Source: Gammaproteobacteria bacterium
GTDB taxonomy: Bacteria > Pseudomonadota > Gammaproteobacteria > SpSt-1174
Reading direction: 5' to 3'
Assembly (NCBI GenBank): GCA_037388465.1
Contig: JARRKE010000012.1
Span: 1-53,764, forward strand
DNA length: 53,764 nucleotides
Part shown: positions 10,294 through 21,859 of the stretch, piece by piece
Layout: each line of letters begins with the position of its first letter
Position numbering within the stretch: the stretch's first letter is position 1
Position numbers and translations under genes: made by a program
Notes under the pieces: generated by a model
The model's database searches: none
What the model saw: the letters and a program-made list of their open reading frames with translations, nothing else
What the model was told of the DNA's origin: nothing

Positions 10294-11539
10294 GATTCGT
10301 AACTACACCCTGAATTTCGGACCGCAGCATCCGTCCGCGCACGGCGTGTTGCGTCTGGTGCTGGAGTTGGATGGCGAGGTTATCCAGCGCGCCGACCCGC
10401 ACATCGGCCTGTTGCACCGGGGCACCGAAAAGCTTGCCGAGAGCAAGCCGTACAACCAGAGCATCGGCTATATGGACCGGCTCGACTACGTGTCCATGAT
10501 GAGCAACGAACACGGCTACGTGCTTGCCATCGAAAAGCTGCTCGGAATCGAGGCGCCGATCCGGGCGCAGTACATCCGCGTCATGTTCGACGAGATCACC
10601 CGAATCCTGAACCACCTGTTGTGGCTCGGTGCGCATGCGCTCGATATCGGCGCCATGACCGTCTTCCTGTACGCATTCCGTGAACGCGAAGACCTGATGG
10701 ACTGCTACGAAGCGGTTTCCGGTGCGCGTCTGCATGCCACCTATTACCGCCCGGGCGGGGTATATCGCGACCTGCCCAACGTCATGCCGAAATATCAGGC
10801 CTCGCGCTGGCGTTCCGAGCGGGAAGTGCAAAAGCTCAACGAGGAACGCAGCGGCAGCATGCTCGATTTCATCGAGGCCTTCACCGAACGCTTCCCTGGC
10901 TGCGTGGACGACTACGAAACGCTGTTGACCGATAATCGCATCTGGAAACAACGCACCGTAGGCATCGGTGTCGTCAGCCCCGAGCGGGCCATGCAGCTCG
11001 GCTTCACCGGTCCCATGCTGCGCGGTTCGGGTGTCGAGTGGGACCTGCGCAAGAAGCAGCCCTATGAAGTCTATCCCGCCATGGATTTCGATATCCCGGT
11101 GGGCGTCAACGGCGACTGCTACGACCGTTATCTGGTGCGTATCGAAGAAATGCGCCAGTCCAATCGCATCATCAAGCAGTGTGTCGAATGGCTGCGCAAT
11201 CATCCCGGCCCGGTGATGCTGGACGATCATAAGGTTTCCCCGCCGCCGCGCGAGGAAATGAAGGCGGACATGGAATCGCTGATTCACCACTTCAAGCTCT
11301 TCACCGAAGGCTATTGTCTGCCCGAGGGCGAGGCCTATGCGGCCGTGGAGCATCCGAAGGGCGAATTCGGTGTGTATCTCGTTTCCGACGGTGCCAACAA
11401 GCCTTACCGCCTCAAGGTCCGCGCGCCCGGTTTCGCACATCTGTCCGCCCTGGACGAGATGTCGCGCGGGCACATGCTGGCCGATGTGGTTGCCATCATC
11501 GGCACCCAGGACATCGTATTCGGGGAGGTCGACCGCTGA
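10286..11539 (+). CDS. nuoD: NADH-quinone oxidoreductase subunit D
   Basis: NuoD (49-kDa subunit), related to the large subunit of NiFe hydrogenases, forms the quinone-binding pocket with NuoB. The 417-residue protein has the N-terminal signature [20 protein letters not shown], including the histidine loop at the quinone headgroup, and [10 protein letters not shown]. It ends in VFGEVDR, the usual C terminus. The start overlaps nuoC and the stop overlaps the nuoE start (TGATG), so expression is coupled. Confidence 0.98.
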   Translation: MPEIRNYTLNFGPQHPSAHGVLRLVLELDGEVIQRADPHIGLLHRGTEKLAESKPYNQSIGYMDRLDYVSMMSNEHGYVLAIEKLLGIEAPIRAQYIRVMFDEITRILNHLLWLGAHALDIGAMTVFLYAFREREDLMDCYEAVSGARLHATYYRPGGVYRDLPNVMPKYQASRWRSEREVQKLNEERSGSMLDFIEAFTERFPGCVDDYETLLTDNRIWKQRTVGIGVVSPERAMQLGFTGPMLRGSGVEWDLRKKQPYEVYPAMDFDIPVGVNGDCYDRYLVRIEEMRQSNRIIKQCVEWLRNHPGPVMLDDHKVSPPPREEMKADMESLIHHFKLFTEGYCLPEGEAYAAVEHPKGEFGVYLVSDGANKPYRLKVRAPGFAHLSALDEMSRGHMLADVVAIIGTQDIVFGEVDR

Positions 11540-12039
11540 TGACCGAACTCAAGCACAAGCGCGATCTGCTGACCGCCCACGAGCGCGAAGAGATCGATCA
11601 CTGGTTGAAAAAATACCCGGAAGACCGGAAGCAGTCCGCGTTGCTGGCCGCCCTGCGCGCCGTGATGCATGAGGACGGTTACCTGTCCACCGAAAAGATG
11701 GACGCGGTGGCGGATTATCTCGGCCTGCCCGAGATCGCGGTCTACGAGGTCGGCAGCTTCTATTCCATGTACGAACTGGAGCCGGTCGGCCGCCACACGA
11801 TCTCCGTGTGCACCAACGTGTCGTGCATGCTCTGCGGCGCCGACAACGTCGTCGAACATATCGAGAACAAGCTGGGCATCAAGACCGGAGAAAGCACGCC
11901 GGACGGGAAGTTCTATCTCAAGCAGGAAGAGGAGTGCCTGGCCGCCTGCTGTGGTGCGCCCATGATGCAGGTGGATCACGTGTATTACGAAAATCTCACG
12001 CCCGAAAAGATCGATCAGATCCTGGACGGCTTGGAGTAA
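11539..12039 (+). CDS. nuoE: NADH-quinone oxidoreductase subunit E
   Basis: NuoE (24-kDa subunit) binds the off-path 2Fe-2S cluster N1a next to the flavin of NuoF. The 166-residue protein has a helical N terminus and a thioredoxin-like domain whose ligands are C91 and C96 (VCTNVSCMLCG) plus C132 and C136 (EECLAACCGAPM). The ATG at 11539 is the family start and overlaps the nuoD stop; longer in-frame openings upstream lie inside nuoD. Confidence 0.97.
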   Translation: MTELKHKRDLLTAHEREEIDHWLKKYPEDRKQSALLAALRAVMHEDGYLSTEKMDAVADYLGLPEIAVYEVGSFYSMYELEPVGRHTISVCTNVSCMLCGADNVVEHIENKLGIKTGESTPDGKFYLKQEEECLAACCGAPMMQVDHVYYENLTPEKIDQILDGLE

Positions 12040-12042
12040 GCG

Positions 12043-13338
12043 ATGGTCAATCAGGTCTGCTTCACAACGCTGCAATTCGCGGACGAGCCTTACAGCTACG
12101 AGAACTATCTCAAGCTTGGGGGCTACGAGGCGTGGAAGAAGATTCTGCGCGAAAAGATTCCGCCCGAGGACGTCATCGACGAGATCAAGAAGTCCAACCT
12201 GCGCGGCCGTGGCGGCGCTGGTTTCCCGACCGGTCTCAAGTGGAGCTTCATGCCCCGCAATACCGAGGGACAGAAATACATCGTCTGCAACTCCGACGAA
12301 TCCGAGCCCGGCACCTGCAAGGACCGCGACATTCTGCGTTTCAATCCCCACGCGCTGGTCGAGGGCATGGCAATCGCCGGCTACGCCATCGGCGCGACCG
12401 TCGGTTACAACTACATGCGCGGCGAGTTCATGGACGAGCCTTTCATCCGCTTCGAGCAGGCCCTCAAGGAGGCCTACGCCCAGGGGCTGCTCGGCAGGAA
12501 CATCCTGGGTTCGGGGGTCGACTTCGATCTGCACGGCAGCCTCGGTGCCGGGGCGTATATCTGCGGCGAGGAGACTGCGTTGCTCGAGTCCCTGGAAGGC
12601 AAGAAGGGACAGCCGCGTTTCAAACCGCCGTTCCCGGCCAACTTCGGGCTGTACGGTCGACCCACCACGATCAACAACACCGAGTCGCTGTCCTCCATCC
12701 CGGCGATCATGCGCAAGGGCGGCAAGTGGTTCGCAGATCTCGGCGTGGAAAACTCCGGCGGCGAGAAGCTGTTCTCGGTGTCGGGGCATGTCGCCAGACC
12801 CGGCAACTATGAGGTGCCCCTGGGCATGCCTTTCGCCGACCTGCTCGAGATGGCCGGCGGGATTCGCCACGGCCGCAAGCTCAAGGCGGTCATTCCCGGC
12901 GGTTCGTCCGTGCCCGTGGTGCCCGGCGACATCATGCTCAAAACCAACATGGACTACGACTCCATCACCAAGGCGGGCTCCATGCTGGGTTCCGGTGCGG
13001 TCATCGTCATGGACGAGACCGCCGACATGGTGAAGGTGCTGCAACGGGTCTCGCGCTTTTATTTCTCCGAATCCTGCGGACAGTGCACCCCCTGCCGGGA
13101 AGGCACGGGCTGGCTGTACCGCATGCTGACCCGCATTGTGGAAGGCCGCGGCCGTCCCGAGGACCTGGAACGCCTCGACGACGTCGCCAGCAAGATCGAG
13201 GGGCGCACCATCTGCGCCCTGGGCGATGCCGCGGCGATGCCGGTGCGCAGCTTCATCAAGCATTACCGGCACGAATTCGAGTACTACATCCAGCATGGAC
13301 GCAGCATGGTCGCAGGCACCAGTGCTGCTGCAGCCTGA
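12043..13338 (+). CDS. nuoF: NADH-quinone oxidoreductase subunit F (NADH and FMN binding)
   Basis: NuoF oxidises NADH with FMN and hands electrons to 4Fe-4S cluster N3. The NADH-binding loop [10 protein letters not shown] is at 55-64, and the FMN-binding region around residues 92-190 contains [16 protein letters not shown] and [17 protein letters not shown]. The cluster ligands are C345, C348 and C351 ([15 protein letters not shown]) and C391. At 431 residues it is full length. It starts 3 bases after nuoE. Confidence 0.98.
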   Translation: MVNQVCFTTLQFADEPYSYENYLKLGGYEAWKKILREKIPPEDVIDEIKKSNLRGRGGAGFPTGLKWSFMPRNTEGQKYIVCNSDESEPGTCKDRDILRFNPHALVEGMAIAGYAIGATVGYNYMRGEFMDEPFIRFEQALKEAYAQGLLGRNILGSGVDFDLHGSLGAGAYICGEETALLESLEGKKGQPRFKPPFPANFGLYGRPTTINNTESLSSIPAIMRKGGKWFADLGVENSGGEKLFSVSGHVARPGNYEVPLGMPFADLLEMAGGIRHGRKLKAVIPGGSSVPVVPGDIMLKTNMDYDSITKAGSMLGSGAVIVMDETADMVKVLQRVSRFYFSESCGQCTPCREGTGWLYRMLTRIVEGRGRPEDLERLDDVASKIEGRTICALGDAAAMPVRSFIKHYRHEFEYYIQHGRSMVAGTSAAAA

Positions 13339-13358
13339 ATACGGCGGATACATCACCG

Positions 13359-15713
13359 ATGAGCGAAGATCTGGTCAATATTGAGGTCAACGGCATTCCC
13401 CTCAAGGCACGCAAGGGGTCGATGCTGATTGAAGCCACCGACAATGCGGGCATCAAGGTGCCGCGTTTTTGTTATCACGAGAAACTGTCGGTGGCGGCCA
13501 ATTGCCGCATGTGTCTGGTTGAGGTTGAAAAGGCCCCGAAGCCGCTGCCGGCCTGCGCCACGCCGGTGTCCGAGGGCATGAAGGTGTTTACCCAGTCTCC
13601 GAAGGCGCTTGGCGCCCAGAAGGGAACCATGGAATTCCTGCTCATCAATCATCCGCTGGATTGCCCGATCTGCGACCAGGGCGGTGAGTGCGAGCTGCAG
13701 GACGTGGCCATGGGCTATGGCGAGGATATTTCGCGCTATACCGAAAACAAGCGTGTGGTCAAAGACAAGGACATCGGTCCGTTGATCGAGACCGAGATGA
13801 CCCGTTGCATCCATTGCACGCGTTGCGTGCGTTTCGGCGAGGAGGTCGCCGGTTTGCGCGAACTGGGTGCCACCGGGCGCGGAGAGTTCATGAAGATCGG
13901 CACTTACGTCGAAAAAAGCGTCAGCTCCGAGATGTCGGGCAACGTGATCGACCTGTGCCCGGTCGGTGCGCTGACCGCCAAGCCTTCGCGTTTCCGCGCG
14001 CGCGCCTGGGAGGTTATCCAGCATGCCAGCATCGCGCCGCACGACAGCGTCGGCTCCAATCTGTATCTGCATACCCTGCGCGGCGAAGTGATCCGCGCCG
14101 TACCGCGCGATAACGAAGGCATCAACGAATGCTGGATCTCCGACCGCGATCGCTTCAGCTACGAAGCGCTGTCCCATACTGATCGCGTCACCCGCCCGCT
14201 GGTCAAGACCAATGGCCAGTGGCAGGAAACGGACTGGGAATCGGCGCTGGAAACCGCCGCCGAGCGCCTGCGTTCGTTCCCGGCCGATGACATCGGCGCG
14301 TTGCTTTCAGCGTCCGCCACGCTGGAAGAACAGTACCTGGCGCAGAAACTGATGCGTGGGCTGGGCGTGACGGCCATCGACCACCGCCTGCGGGAGAACG
14401 ATTTCTCGGATCAGGCTCAGCGCCCGCTGTTCCCCTGGCTGGGAATGGCGCTGCAGGACCTCGATGCGCTGGATGCCGTGCTGCTGGTCGGTGCGGACGT
14501 GCGCAAGGACCACCCGATTATCGGTCACCGTCTGCGCAAGGCCGCCCTGAAGGGCGCCGCGATGATGGCGATCAACCCGCGCGATTTCGCGTTCCGTTTC
14601 GACCTCGCCGCCGAGCGCATCGTCGATCCGCTGGCAATGATCCGTTCGTTGGCCGGTGTGGCCAAGGTCCTGGGTGCCAAGCAGCCGACCGCCCTGTTGG
14701 ATTCGGCCACCGTCGGCGAGGCGGAACAGGCTATGGCCGATCGCCTGAAGGCGGGCGGCAAGGCGGCGGTGTTCCTGGGCACCATCGCGGCGCAGCATCC
14801 GGCTGCCGCAGCGCTGCGTGCACTGGTGGCCGCCATCGCCGAACAATCCGGCGCCAGTTTCGGTTATCTGCCCGAGGCCGCCAACACGGCCGGCGCCTGG
14901 CTGGCCGGTGCGGTTCCGCATCGCCTGCCTGGCGGTGGGATGTTGGCACAGGGCGGGCTTCACGCCCAGGCCATGCTGGCGCAGCCGCGCAAGGCCTACC
15001 TGTTGCTGGGCGTGGAGCCGGAGTCCGATTCGGCCGATCCGGCGCAGGCTGCCGAGGCGATGGCTGCCGCGGAATTCGTGCTCGCGATCACGCCGTTTGC
15101 CGGTGAAGAATTGCGCCGCCATGCGGATATGATCCTGCCCGTCGCCACCTTTGCGGAAACCTCCGGCACCTTCGTCAACCTGGAGGGGCGTTGGCAGAGC
15201 TTCAACGGCGCCACCACGCCGCCGGGTGAGGCACGTCCCGGCTGGAAGGTGCTGCGTGTGCTGGGCAATCTGCTCGGTCTCGGCGGGTTCGACCAGACCA
15301 GTACCGAACAGGTGCGCGACGAACTCAAGGCCCGCTTCGCCGAAGACCTCGTGTTCGACAACGCCCTGGAGCTCGGTAAATCGTATGCGCTGCCCGAGAT
15401 CAGCGGCAGCGGCCTGATGAGGATTTCCGGTGTCGGTATCTATGCACAGGACATGCTGGTGAGACGCTCCAGCCCACTGCAGCAGACCGTCGACGGGCGG
15501 AAAGATGGCGTCTGGATCAATCCTGCCGAAGCGGATCGTCAGGGACTGGGCGATGCCGGCCGGGTCAACGTGCGGCAGGGTGGGGCAGAGGCCGAACTGG
15601 AACTGCATCTGGACGAGTCGATACCGGATGGTTGTGCGTGGATCCCCATGGCGACCGAGGCGGGGCGTCAGCTGGGCGCCAGCTTCGGTCTTATCGAATT
15701 GAGCAGGGCTTGA
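13359..15713 (+). CDS. nuoG: NADH-quinone oxidoreductase subunit G
   Basis: NuoG is the largest peripheral-arm subunit and carries three of the chain clusters. Visible ligands are C38/C49/C52/C66 (2Fe-2S N1b), H98/C102/C105/C111 (4Fe-4S N5) and C150/C153/C156 with a later DLCPVGALT cysteine (N4). The remainder is a molybdopterin-oxidoreductase-like domain without a Mo cofactor site. Starting at the ATG at 13359 gives 784 residues; the frame stays open upstream but only into nuoF. Confidence 0.97.
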   Translation: MSEDLVNIEVNGIPLKARKGSMLIEATDNAGIKVPRFCYHEKLSVAANCRMCLVEVEKAPKPLPACATPVSEGMKVFTQSPKALGAQKGTMEFLLINHPLDCPICDQGGECELQDVAMGYGEDISRYTENKRVVKDKDIGPLIETEMTRCIHCTRCVRFGEEVAGLRELGATGRGEFMKIGTYVEKSVSSEMSGNVIDLCPVGALTAKPSRFRARAWEVIQHASIAPHDSVGSNLYLHTLRGEVIRAVPRDNEGINECWISDRDRFSYEALSHTDRVTRPLVKTNGQWQETDWESALETAAERLRSFPADDIGALLSASATLEEQYLAQKLMRGLGVTAIDHRLRENDFSDQAQRPLFPWLGMALQDLDALDAVLLVGADVRKDHPIIGHRLRKAALKGAAMMAINPRDFAFRFDLAAERIVDPLAMIRSLAGVAKVLGAKQPTALLDSATVGEAEQAMADRLKAGGKAAVFLGTIAAQHPAAAALRALVAAIAEQSGASFGYLPEAANTAGAWLAGAVPHRLPGGGMLAQGGLHAQAMLAQPRKAYLLLGVEPESDSADPAQAAEAMAAAEFVLAITPFAGEELRRHADMILPVATFAETSGTFVNLEGRWQSFNGATTPPGEARPGWKVLRVLGNLLGLGGFDQTSTEQVRDELKARFAEDLVFDNALELGKSYALPEISGSGLMRISGVGIYAQDMLVRRSSPLQQTVDGRKDGVWINPAEADRQGLGDAGRVNVRQGGAEAELELHLDESIPDGCAWIPMATEAGRQLGASFGLIELSRA

Positions 15714-15723
15714 GGTAGACACG

Positions 15724-16806
15724 ATGGAAACCGTGAACAGCTTCGGATCGCAACTGGTAGCCCTGTGGGGCGAGGTCCCGCTCGCGCTCCAGATCCTGCT
15801 CGAGATCGTGGCGATCATTGCGCCCCTGCTGCTGGTCGTCGCCTATCTGACCTTCGCCGAACGCAAGATCATCGGTTATATCCAGGTGCGTATCGGACCC
15901 AACCGGGTGGGTCCGCGCGGCTGGTTGCAGCCGATCGCCGACGCGGTCAAGCTGCTGTTCAAGGAGATCATTCTTCCAACTAACGCGAACCGATTCCTGT
16001 TTTACATGGCGCCGGTTCTCGCCTTCGGCACGGCGCTGGCCGCCTGGGCGGTCATCCCGTTCGATGCGCATCTGGTGCTGGCGAACGTCAACGCGGGGTT
16101 GCTGTATCTGCTGGCGATCACCTCGCTGGGCGTCTACGGCGTCATCATCGCCGGCTGGGCGTCGAATTCGAAATACGCCTTGCTGGGCGCCATGCGTTCG
16201 GCGGCCCAGATCGTCGCATACGAAATCGCCATGGGCTTCGCGCTGGTCGGCGTGTTGATGGCCGCGGGCAGCCTGAATCTGGGAGACATCGTGCGCGCCC
16301 AGCAGGGCAGCGTGTATCACTGGTTCCTGTTGCCGCTGTTGCCGTTGTTCCTGGTCTATCTGATTTCCGGGGTGGCCGAGACCAACCGCGCGCCGTTCGA
16401 TGTCGCGGAAGGGGAGTCCGAGATCGTGGCCGGTTTTCATGTCGAATATTCCGGTATGGCGTTTGCGATCTTCTTCCTGGCGGAATACGCCAACATCATT
16501 CTTATCTCGGCCTTGACGGTGGTGATGTTCCTGGGCGGCTGGCTGTCGCCTTTCGAGGGCATTCTGCCGGCGGCTGCCTTCAAGGTGCCGGTCATCGGTG
16601 CCTTGCTGGGACCGGGCGTCCACTGGTTCATCGTCAAGACATTCTTCTTCATGTTCCTGTTCCTGTGGTTCCGCGCCACGTTCCCCCGTTATCGCTATGA
16701 CCAGATCATGCGGTTGGGATGGAAGGTGCTGATCCCGGTAACGATCGTCTGGCTGGTGGTCGAGGGGCTGGCCGTGGCTTTCCATATCGGCCCCTGGTTC
16801 GCCTGA
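15724..16806 (+). CDS. nuoH: NADH-quinone oxidoreductase subunit H
   Basis: NuoH (ND1) is the membrane subunit that helps form the quinone entry chamber and links redox chemistry to proton pumping. The 360-residue protein has about eight membrane helices and the ND1 signatures [19 protein letters not shown] and [19 protein letters not shown]. The glutamates in the latter line the E-channel. It follows nuoG after 10 bases. Confidence 0.97.
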   Translation: METVNSFGSQLVALWGEVPLALQILLEIVAIIAPLLLVVAYLTFAERKIIGYIQVRIGPNRVGPRGWLQPIADAVKLLFKEIILPTNANRFLFYMAPVLAFGTALAAWAVIPFDAHLVLANVNAGLLYLLAITSLGVYGVIIAGWASNSKYALLGAMRSAAQIVAYEIAMGFALVGVLMAAGSLNLGDIVRAQQGSVYHWFLLPLLPLFLVYLISGVAETNRAPFDVAEGESEIVAGFHVEYSGMAFAIFFLAEYANIILISALTVVMFLGGWLSPFEGILPAAAFKVPVIGALLGPGVHWFIVKTFFFMFLFLWFRATFPRYRYDQIMRLGWKVLIPVTIVWLVVEGLAVAFHIGPWFA

Positions 16807-16819
16807 GGAGTATCGAGAC

Positions 16820-17308
16820 ATGAATGCAGTTCGCAACTTCTTCAAGAGCTTCATGCTGCTGGAGCTGCTGCGCGGTATGGCGTTGACCGGCCGGCATTTG
16901 TTCACGAACAAGATCACGGTGCAGTACCCGGAAGAGAAAACGCCGCAATCGTCGCGTTTCCGCGGTCTGCACGCGCTGCGCCGCTACCCCAACGGCGAGG
17001 AGCGCTGTATTGCCTGCAAGCTGTGTGAAGCGGTATGCCCGGCGCTGGCCATTACCATCGACTCCGAAGAGCGCGCGGATGGCACCCGTCGCACCACGCG
17101 TTATGACATTGACCTGTTCAAGTGCATTTACTGCGGCTTCTGTGAGGAGGCCTGCCCGGTCGATTCCATCGTCGAAACGCGAATTTTCGAATACCACTTC
17201 GAGAACCGGGGCGAGCAGATCATGACCAAGGACAAGCTGCTGGCCATCGGCGACAAATACGAACAGCAGCTCGCGGCAGATCGTGCCGCCGATGCCGCCT
17301 ACCGATAA
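16820..17308 (+). CDS. nuoI: NADH-quinone oxidoreductase subunit I
   Basis: NuoI carries the 4Fe-4S clusters N6a and N6b between NuoG and NuoB. The 162-residue ferredoxin-like protein has two complete CxxCxxCxxxC motifs: C63-C66-C69-C73 ([12 protein letters not shown]) and C102-C105-C108-C112 ([12 protein letters not shown]). An amphipathic N terminus lies on the membrane surface. The 3' end overlaps open sequence before nuoJ, whose real start is 25 bases after the nuoI stop. Confidence 0.97.
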   Translation: MNAVRNFFKSFMLLELLRGMALTGRHLFTNKITVQYPEEKTPQSSRFRGLHALRRYPNGEERCIACKLCEAVCPALAITIDSEERADGTRRTTRYDIDLFKCIYCGFCEEACPVDSIVETRIFEYHFENRGEQIMTKDKLLAIGDKYEQQLAADRAADAAYR

Positions 17309-17333
17309 ACCGGACCGACGGACTGCCTCTGCG

Positions 17334-17930
17334 ATGAGTTTCCAAGAAATCGTTTTCTACTTCTTCTCGGCGATCATGGTGTTCTCCGCCCTGCGGATGA
17401 TCACCGTGCGCAATCCCGTCCATGCCGCGTTGTTTCTGGTGCTGACCTTCTTCACGGCGGCCGCCCTGTGGCTGCTGATGGAGGCCGAATTCCTCGGCGT
17501 CGTGCTGGTGCTGGTCTACGTCGGCGCGGTAATGGTGCTGTTCCTGTTCGTGGTGATGATGCTCGACATCAATATAAGCCGGATGCGCGAAGGTTTTATT
17601 CGCTTCCTGCCGGTCGGTGTGCTGGTGGCGGCGCTGATGGTGGCCGAAATGGTCGCCGTCGTCGGCGCGAAGTATTTCGACGTGGCCGCGCCGGCGCCGG
17701 GTGCGGCGGATTACAGCAATACGCAGGCGCTGGGCGGCGTGTTGTACACCGATTACGTTTATCCCTTCGAGATCGCAGCGGTGATTCTCCTGGTCGCAAT
17801 CATCGCCGCGATCGCGTTGACCCTCCGCCGCCGACCCGAGACCAAGTACCAGAATCCGGGCGAGCAGGTGCGCATTTCACGCAAGGACCGGGTACGCCTG
17901 GTCCGCATGAAGTCCGAAAAGAAATCCTGA
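17334..17930 (+). CDS. nuoJ: NADH-quinone oxidoreductase subunit J
   Basis: NuoJ (ND6) is a membrane subunit between NuoH and the antiporter-like subunits. The 198 residues contain five predicted helices, and the third includes the conserved [19 protein letters not shown], the pi-bulge region important for coupling. The ATG at 17334 matches the family start [11 protein letters not shown]; an upstream ATG at 17283 would add 17 non-homologous residues. The basic C-terminal tail is cytoplasmic. Confidence 0.96.
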   Translation: MSFQEIVFYFFSAIMVFSALRMITVRNPVHAALFLVLTFFTAAALWLLMEAEFLGVVLVLVYVGAVMVLFLFVVMMLDINISRMREGFIRFLPVGVLVAALMVAEMVAVVGAKYFDVAAPAPGAADYSNTQALGGVLYTDYVYPFEIAAVILLVAIIAAIALTLRRRPETKYQNPGEQVRISRKDRVRLVRMKSEKKS

Positions 17931-17965
17931 CCCGGACCCCAAACAACGACAAGATCGATACGGCA

Positions 17966-18271
17966 ATGATTCCACTTTCTCATTACCTCATTCTCGGCGC
18001 GATTCTGTTCTCGCTCAGTGTGGCCGGCATCTTCCTGAACCGGAAGAACGTCATCATTCTGTTGATGTCGATCGAACTGATGCTGCTGGCGGTGAATATC
18101 AACTTCATCGCCTTTTCCCATTACAGCGGCGACCTTGCGGGACAGGTGTTCGTGTTCTTCATTCTGACCGTTGCAGCTGCGGAGGCCGCCATCGGTCTGG
18201 CCATTCTGGTCGTGTTGTTCCGCAATCGTCAGACGATCAACGTTCAGGACCTGGACGAACTGCAGGGGTAA
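17966..18271 (+). CDS. nuoK: NADH-quinone oxidoreductase subunit K
   Basis: NuoK (ND4L) has three membrane helices and contributes two membrane glutamates to the E-channel, visible here in [14 protein letters not shown] and [13 protein letters not shown]. The 101-residue length is standard. The start at 17966 follows a 35-base gap after nuoJ; the longer open frame upstream lies within nuoJ in another frame. nuoL begins 6 bases after the stop. Confidence 0.97.
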   Translation: MIPLSHYLILGAILFSLSVAGIFLNRKNVIILLMSIELMLLAVNINFIAFSHYSGDLAGQVFVFFILTVAAAEAAIGLAILVVLFRNRQTINVQDLDELQG

Positions 18272-18277
18272 GGGGGC

Positions 18278-20266
18278 ATGGAGAACATCTATCTCGCGAT
18301 ACCGCTGGCCTCACTGGTCGGTTCCATCATCGCCGGCCTGTTCGGCCGCAAGATCGGCCGCGCCGGTGCGCATACCGTGACCATCCTCGGTGTGGGAATC
18401 TCGTTCCTGCTTTCGGCCTACGTCTTCTACGATCAGGTGTTCGGTGGCGGCCAGACCTATAACGCATCTGTTTATACCTGGATGGTGAGCGATGGCATCC
18501 GTTTCGAGGTCGGGTTCCTGATCGACCACCTCACCGCACTGATGATGGTGGTGGTTACCTTCGTTTCGCTGCTGGTGCACCTCTACACCATCGGCTACAT
18601 GGGGCATGACGAGGAACTGTGGCCCGAGACCAGCAAGCCGCGCGAGACCACCTACCAGCGCTTCTTCAGCTACATCTCCCTGTTCACGTTCTCCATGCTC
18701 ATGCTGGTGATGTCGAACAACTTCATGCAGCTGTTCTTCGGCTGGGAAGCGGTGGGCCTGGTTTCCTACCTGCTGATCGGTTTTTACGTGAACCGCGAAT
18801 CGGCCATTTTCGCCAACCTCAAGGCCTTCCTGGTCAACCGTGTGGGCGATTTCGGCTTCCTGCTCGGTATCGCCTGTGTGCTGCTCTATATGAACAGCCT
18901 CGATTACGCCACCGTCTTCGAGCGCGCACCGGGCGTGGCCGCGCAAACCATTACCATCATCCCCGGCCACGAATGGCCGGTGATGACCGTGATCGGCATT
19001 CTGCTGTTTATCGGCGCCATGGGTAAGTCGGCGCAGGTGCCGCTGCATGTCTGGCTTCCGGATTCCATGGAAGGCCCGACCCCGATTTCCGCGCTGATCC
19101 ATGCCGCGACCATGGTGACCGCCGGCATCTTCATGGTGGCACGCATGTCGCCACTGTATGAACTCAGCACCACCGCGCTGGGCTTCATCCTGGTCATCGG
19201 TTCGATCACCGCCTTTTTCATGGGGCTGGTCGGCATCGTGCAGAACGACATCAAGCGGGTCATCGCCTATTCGACCCTGTCCCAGCTGGGCTATATGGCC
19301 ACCGCGCTGGGTGCCTCCGCTTATGCGGCGGGTATCTTCCACCTGATGACCCATGCCTTCTTCAAGGCCCTGCTGTTCCTGGCCGCGGGTTCGGTCATCA
19401 TGGCGATGCACCACGAGCAGGACATCCGCAAGATGGGCGGGCTGAAGAAGTACATGCCGATCACCTACTGGACGACGCTGATCGGTTCGCTGGCCCTGGC
19501 CGGCATTCCGCCGTTCGCCGGTTTCTTCTCCAAGGACGCGATTATCGAGGCGGTGCATGAATCGCATACCCCGGGTGCCGGGTTCGCCTACTGGATGGTT
19601 CTGCTCGGCGTATTCGTCACCGCGCTGTATACCTTCCGCCTGTTCTTTCTCGTGTTCCACGGTGAGGAACGTATGGATGCCCATACCCGTGAACACCTGC
19701 ACGAGTCGCCGTGGGTGGTGACCGTGCCGCTGGTGGCGCTGGCCATTCCCTCCGTGGTCGCCGGTTACTTCATCGGGCCGATCCTGTTCGGCGGCTACTT
19801 CGGCAATGCCATCCACGTCAGCGAGGCGCACAACGTGCTCGGCGAGATCGGTGCCGAATACCACGGTATTTTCGGTTTCATTCTGCACGGTGTGCTCGGC
19901 GTGCCGTTCTTCCTCGCGCTGGCCGGTATCTTCACGGCCTGGTTCGTTTACATGCGCCGCCCGGAACTGGCGGATATGGCCATGAAGCGCTTCAACTGGC
20001 TGTACCGGCTGCTGGACAACAAATATTACGCGGACGAGTTCAATCAGTTCGTTTTTGCCGGCGGCGCCCGCGGTCTCGGCCGGCTGTTGTGGCGGATCGG
20101 CGATGTCTTCGTGATCGACGGGCTGGTCGTGAACGGTACTGCACGCACGGTCGGCTGGCTGGCCGCCCGCGTCCGCCACGTTCAGACCGGCTTCCTGTAT
20201 CACTATGCGTTCTCGATGATCATCGGTCTGCTGCTGTTGCTCAGCTGGTTCGTCATCCTGCATTGA
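18278..20266 (+). CDS. nuoL: NADH-quinone oxidoreductase subunit L
   Basis: NuoL (ND5) is the distal antiporter-like proton-pumping subunit with a long lateral helix along the membrane arm. The 662 residues include the conserved GWEAVGLVSYLLIGFY, the lysine-containing GAMGKSAQVPLHVWLPDSME and the AMEGPTP-like loop with HAATMVTAG. The C-terminal stretch of about 100 residues, after the last transporter-fold helices, corresponds to the lateral arm and its final anchor. It lies 53 bases upstream of nuoM. Confidence 0.97.
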   Translation: MENIYLAIPLASLVGSIIAGLFGRKIGRAGAHTVTILGVGISFLLSAYVFYDQVFGGGQTYNASVYTWMVSDGIRFEVGFLIDHLTALMMVVVTFVSLLVHLYTIGYMGHDEELWPETSKPRETTYQRFFSYISLFTFSMLMLVMSNNFMQLFFGWEAVGLVSYLLIGFYVNRESAIFANLKAFLVNRVGDFGFLLGIACVLLYMNSLDYATVFERAPGVAAQTITIIPGHEWPVMTVIGILLFIGAMGKSAQVPLHVWLPDSMEGPTPISALIHAATMVTAGIFMVARMSPLYELSTTALGFILVIGSITAFFMGLVGIVQNDIKRVIAYSTLSQLGYMATALGASAYAAGIFHLMTHAFFKALLFLAAGSVIMAMHHEQDIRKMGGLKKYMPITYWTTLIGSLALAGIPPFAGFFSKDAIIEAVHESHTPGAGFAYWMVLLGVFVTALYTFRLFFLVFHGEERMDAHTREHLHESPWVVTVPLVALAIPSVVAGYFIGPILFGGYFGNAIHVSEAHNVLGEIGAEYHGIFGFILHGVLGVPFFLALAGIFTAWFVYMRRPELADMAMKRFNWLYRLLDNKYYADEFNQFVFAGGARGLGRLLWRIGDVFVIDGLVVNGTARTVGWLAARVRHVQTGFLYHYAFSMIIGLLLLLSWFVILH

Positions 20267-20319
20267 GCCGCTGACGATTATTCCGATAAGAAACCCAGAT
20301 TAAGCGTTAAGGAACACTC

Positions 20320-21849
20320 ATGTTTGCCAACTGGCCCTTATTGAGTCTTGTGATATGGACGCCGATCATCGGCGGCTTCATAGTCCTGGCGGCAGGTGAT
20401 AAGGCGCCGGACGGCGCACGCCGGCTCGCGCTCGGCGTCGCCGTGCTGACTTTCCTGTTCAGCATCCCTTTGTATACGGCGTTTGATTCGTCGACGTATC
20501 ACATGCAGTTCCAGGAGATGCTGCCCTGGATCAGCAGCTTCAACATCAACTATCACCTCGGGGTCGACGGTATCTCGATGCCGCTGATTCTGCTGACCAC
20601 CTTCACCACCGTGATCGTGGTAATCGCGGGCTGGGAGGTGATTAAGTATCGCGTGGCGCAATACATGGCCGCCTTCCTGATCATGGAAGGGCTGATGAAC
20701 GGCGTGTTCGCCTCGCTGGACGCGATCCTGTTCTACATCTTCTTCGAGGGCATGCTGATTCCGATGTTCCTGGTGATCGGCATATGGGGCGGGCCGCGGC
20801 GCGTATACGCGACGCTCAAGTTCTTCCTGTACACATTCCTGGGCTCGGTATTCATGCTGGTCTCGCTGATCTACATGTATACCCAGTCCGGTAGCTTCGG
20901 CATCCTGCAGTTCTATAACCTGAACCTGGGGCTTACGGCGCAGATCCTGATCTTTATCTCGTTTCTGCTGGCGTTTGCGGTCAAGGTGCCCATGTGGCCG
21001 GTCCATACCTGGCTGCCGGACGCCCACGTCGAAGCGCCCACCGGCGGTTCCGTGATCCTGGCTGCCATCATGCTCAAGATCGGCGGCTATGGGTTCCTGC
21101 GATTCAGTCTGCCGATCACGCCGCACGCCAGTGCCGAACTCGCCTGGCTGATCGCCCTGATGTCGCTGGTGGCGGTGGTCTACATCGGCTTCGTGGCCCT
21201 GGTTCAGCAGGACATGAAAAAACTGATCGCGTATTCCTCGATCGCCCATATGGGCTTCGTCACCCTGGGTTTCTTCCTGCTGTTCTTTATCTACGAGCAC
21301 AGTAGCGGGGGATTGAGCGGCGCCGCGATGGGAATCGAAGGCGGCATGGTGCAGATGATCTCGCACGGTTTCGTCTCCGGCGCGATGTTCCTCGGGGTCG
21401 GCGTGCTGTACGATCGTCTGCATTCGCGCGAGATTTCCGACTACGGCGGCGTCATGAACACCATGCCCAAGTTCGCCGGCTTTTTCGTGCTGTTCGCCAT
21501 GGCCAACGCCGGCCTGCCGGGCACGTCCGGCTTCGTCGGCGAGTTCATGGTGATCCTGGCCAGTTTCAAGGCCAATTTCTGGTTTGCCTTCCTGGCGGGC
21601 ACCACCCTGATTATCGGGGCGGCCTATACCCTGTGGATGGTCAAGCGCGTGATTTTCGGCGAGGTCACCAGCGACGGGGTGGCCACGCTGTCGGACATCA
21701 ATCGCCGCGAATTCTTCATGCTAAGCCTGCTGGCACTGGTGATACTGGCACTGGGTGTCTGGCCCGCGCCGCTGCTGGATGTGATGCATGTGTCGGTCAA
21801 TCACCTGATCCAGCACGTGACGCACCAACTGGCACAGTCGACTCTTTAA
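20320..21849 (+). CDS. nuoM: NADH-quinone oxidoreductase subunit M
   Basis: NuoM (ND4) is the second antiporter-like proton channel. The 509-residue protein of about 14 helices has the conserved [18 protein letters not shown], whose glutamate pairs with the channel lysine, and [20 protein letters not shown], with the lysine followed by the family HTWLPDAH. The start ATG is preceded by AAGGA. It is 10 bases from nuoN. Confidence 0.97.
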   Translation: MFANWPLLSLVIWTPIIGGFIVLAAGDKAPDGARRLALGVAVLTFLFSIPLYTAFDSSTYHMQFQEMLPWISSFNINYHLGVDGISMPLILLTTFTTVIVVIAGWEVIKYRVAQYMAAFLIMEGLMNGVFASLDAILFYIFFEGMLIPMFLVIGIWGGPRRVYATLKFFLYTFLGSVFMLVSLIYMYTQSGSFGILQFYNLNLGLTAQILIFISFLLAFAVKVPMWPVHTWLPDAHVEAPTGGSVILAAIMLKIGGYGFLRFSLPITPHASAELAWLIALMSLVAVVYIGFVALVQQDMKKLIAYSSIAHMGFVTLGFFLLFFIYEHSSGGLSGAAMGIEGGMVQMISHGFVSGAMFLGVGVLYDRLHSREISDYGGVMNTMPKFAGFFVLFAMANAGLPGTSGFVGEFMVILASFKANFWFAFLAGTTLIIGAAYTLWMVKRVIFGEVTSDGVATLSDINRREFFMLSLLALVILALGVWPAPLLDVMHVSVNHLIQHVTHQLAQSTL

Positions 21850-21859
21850 GGATGTAGCC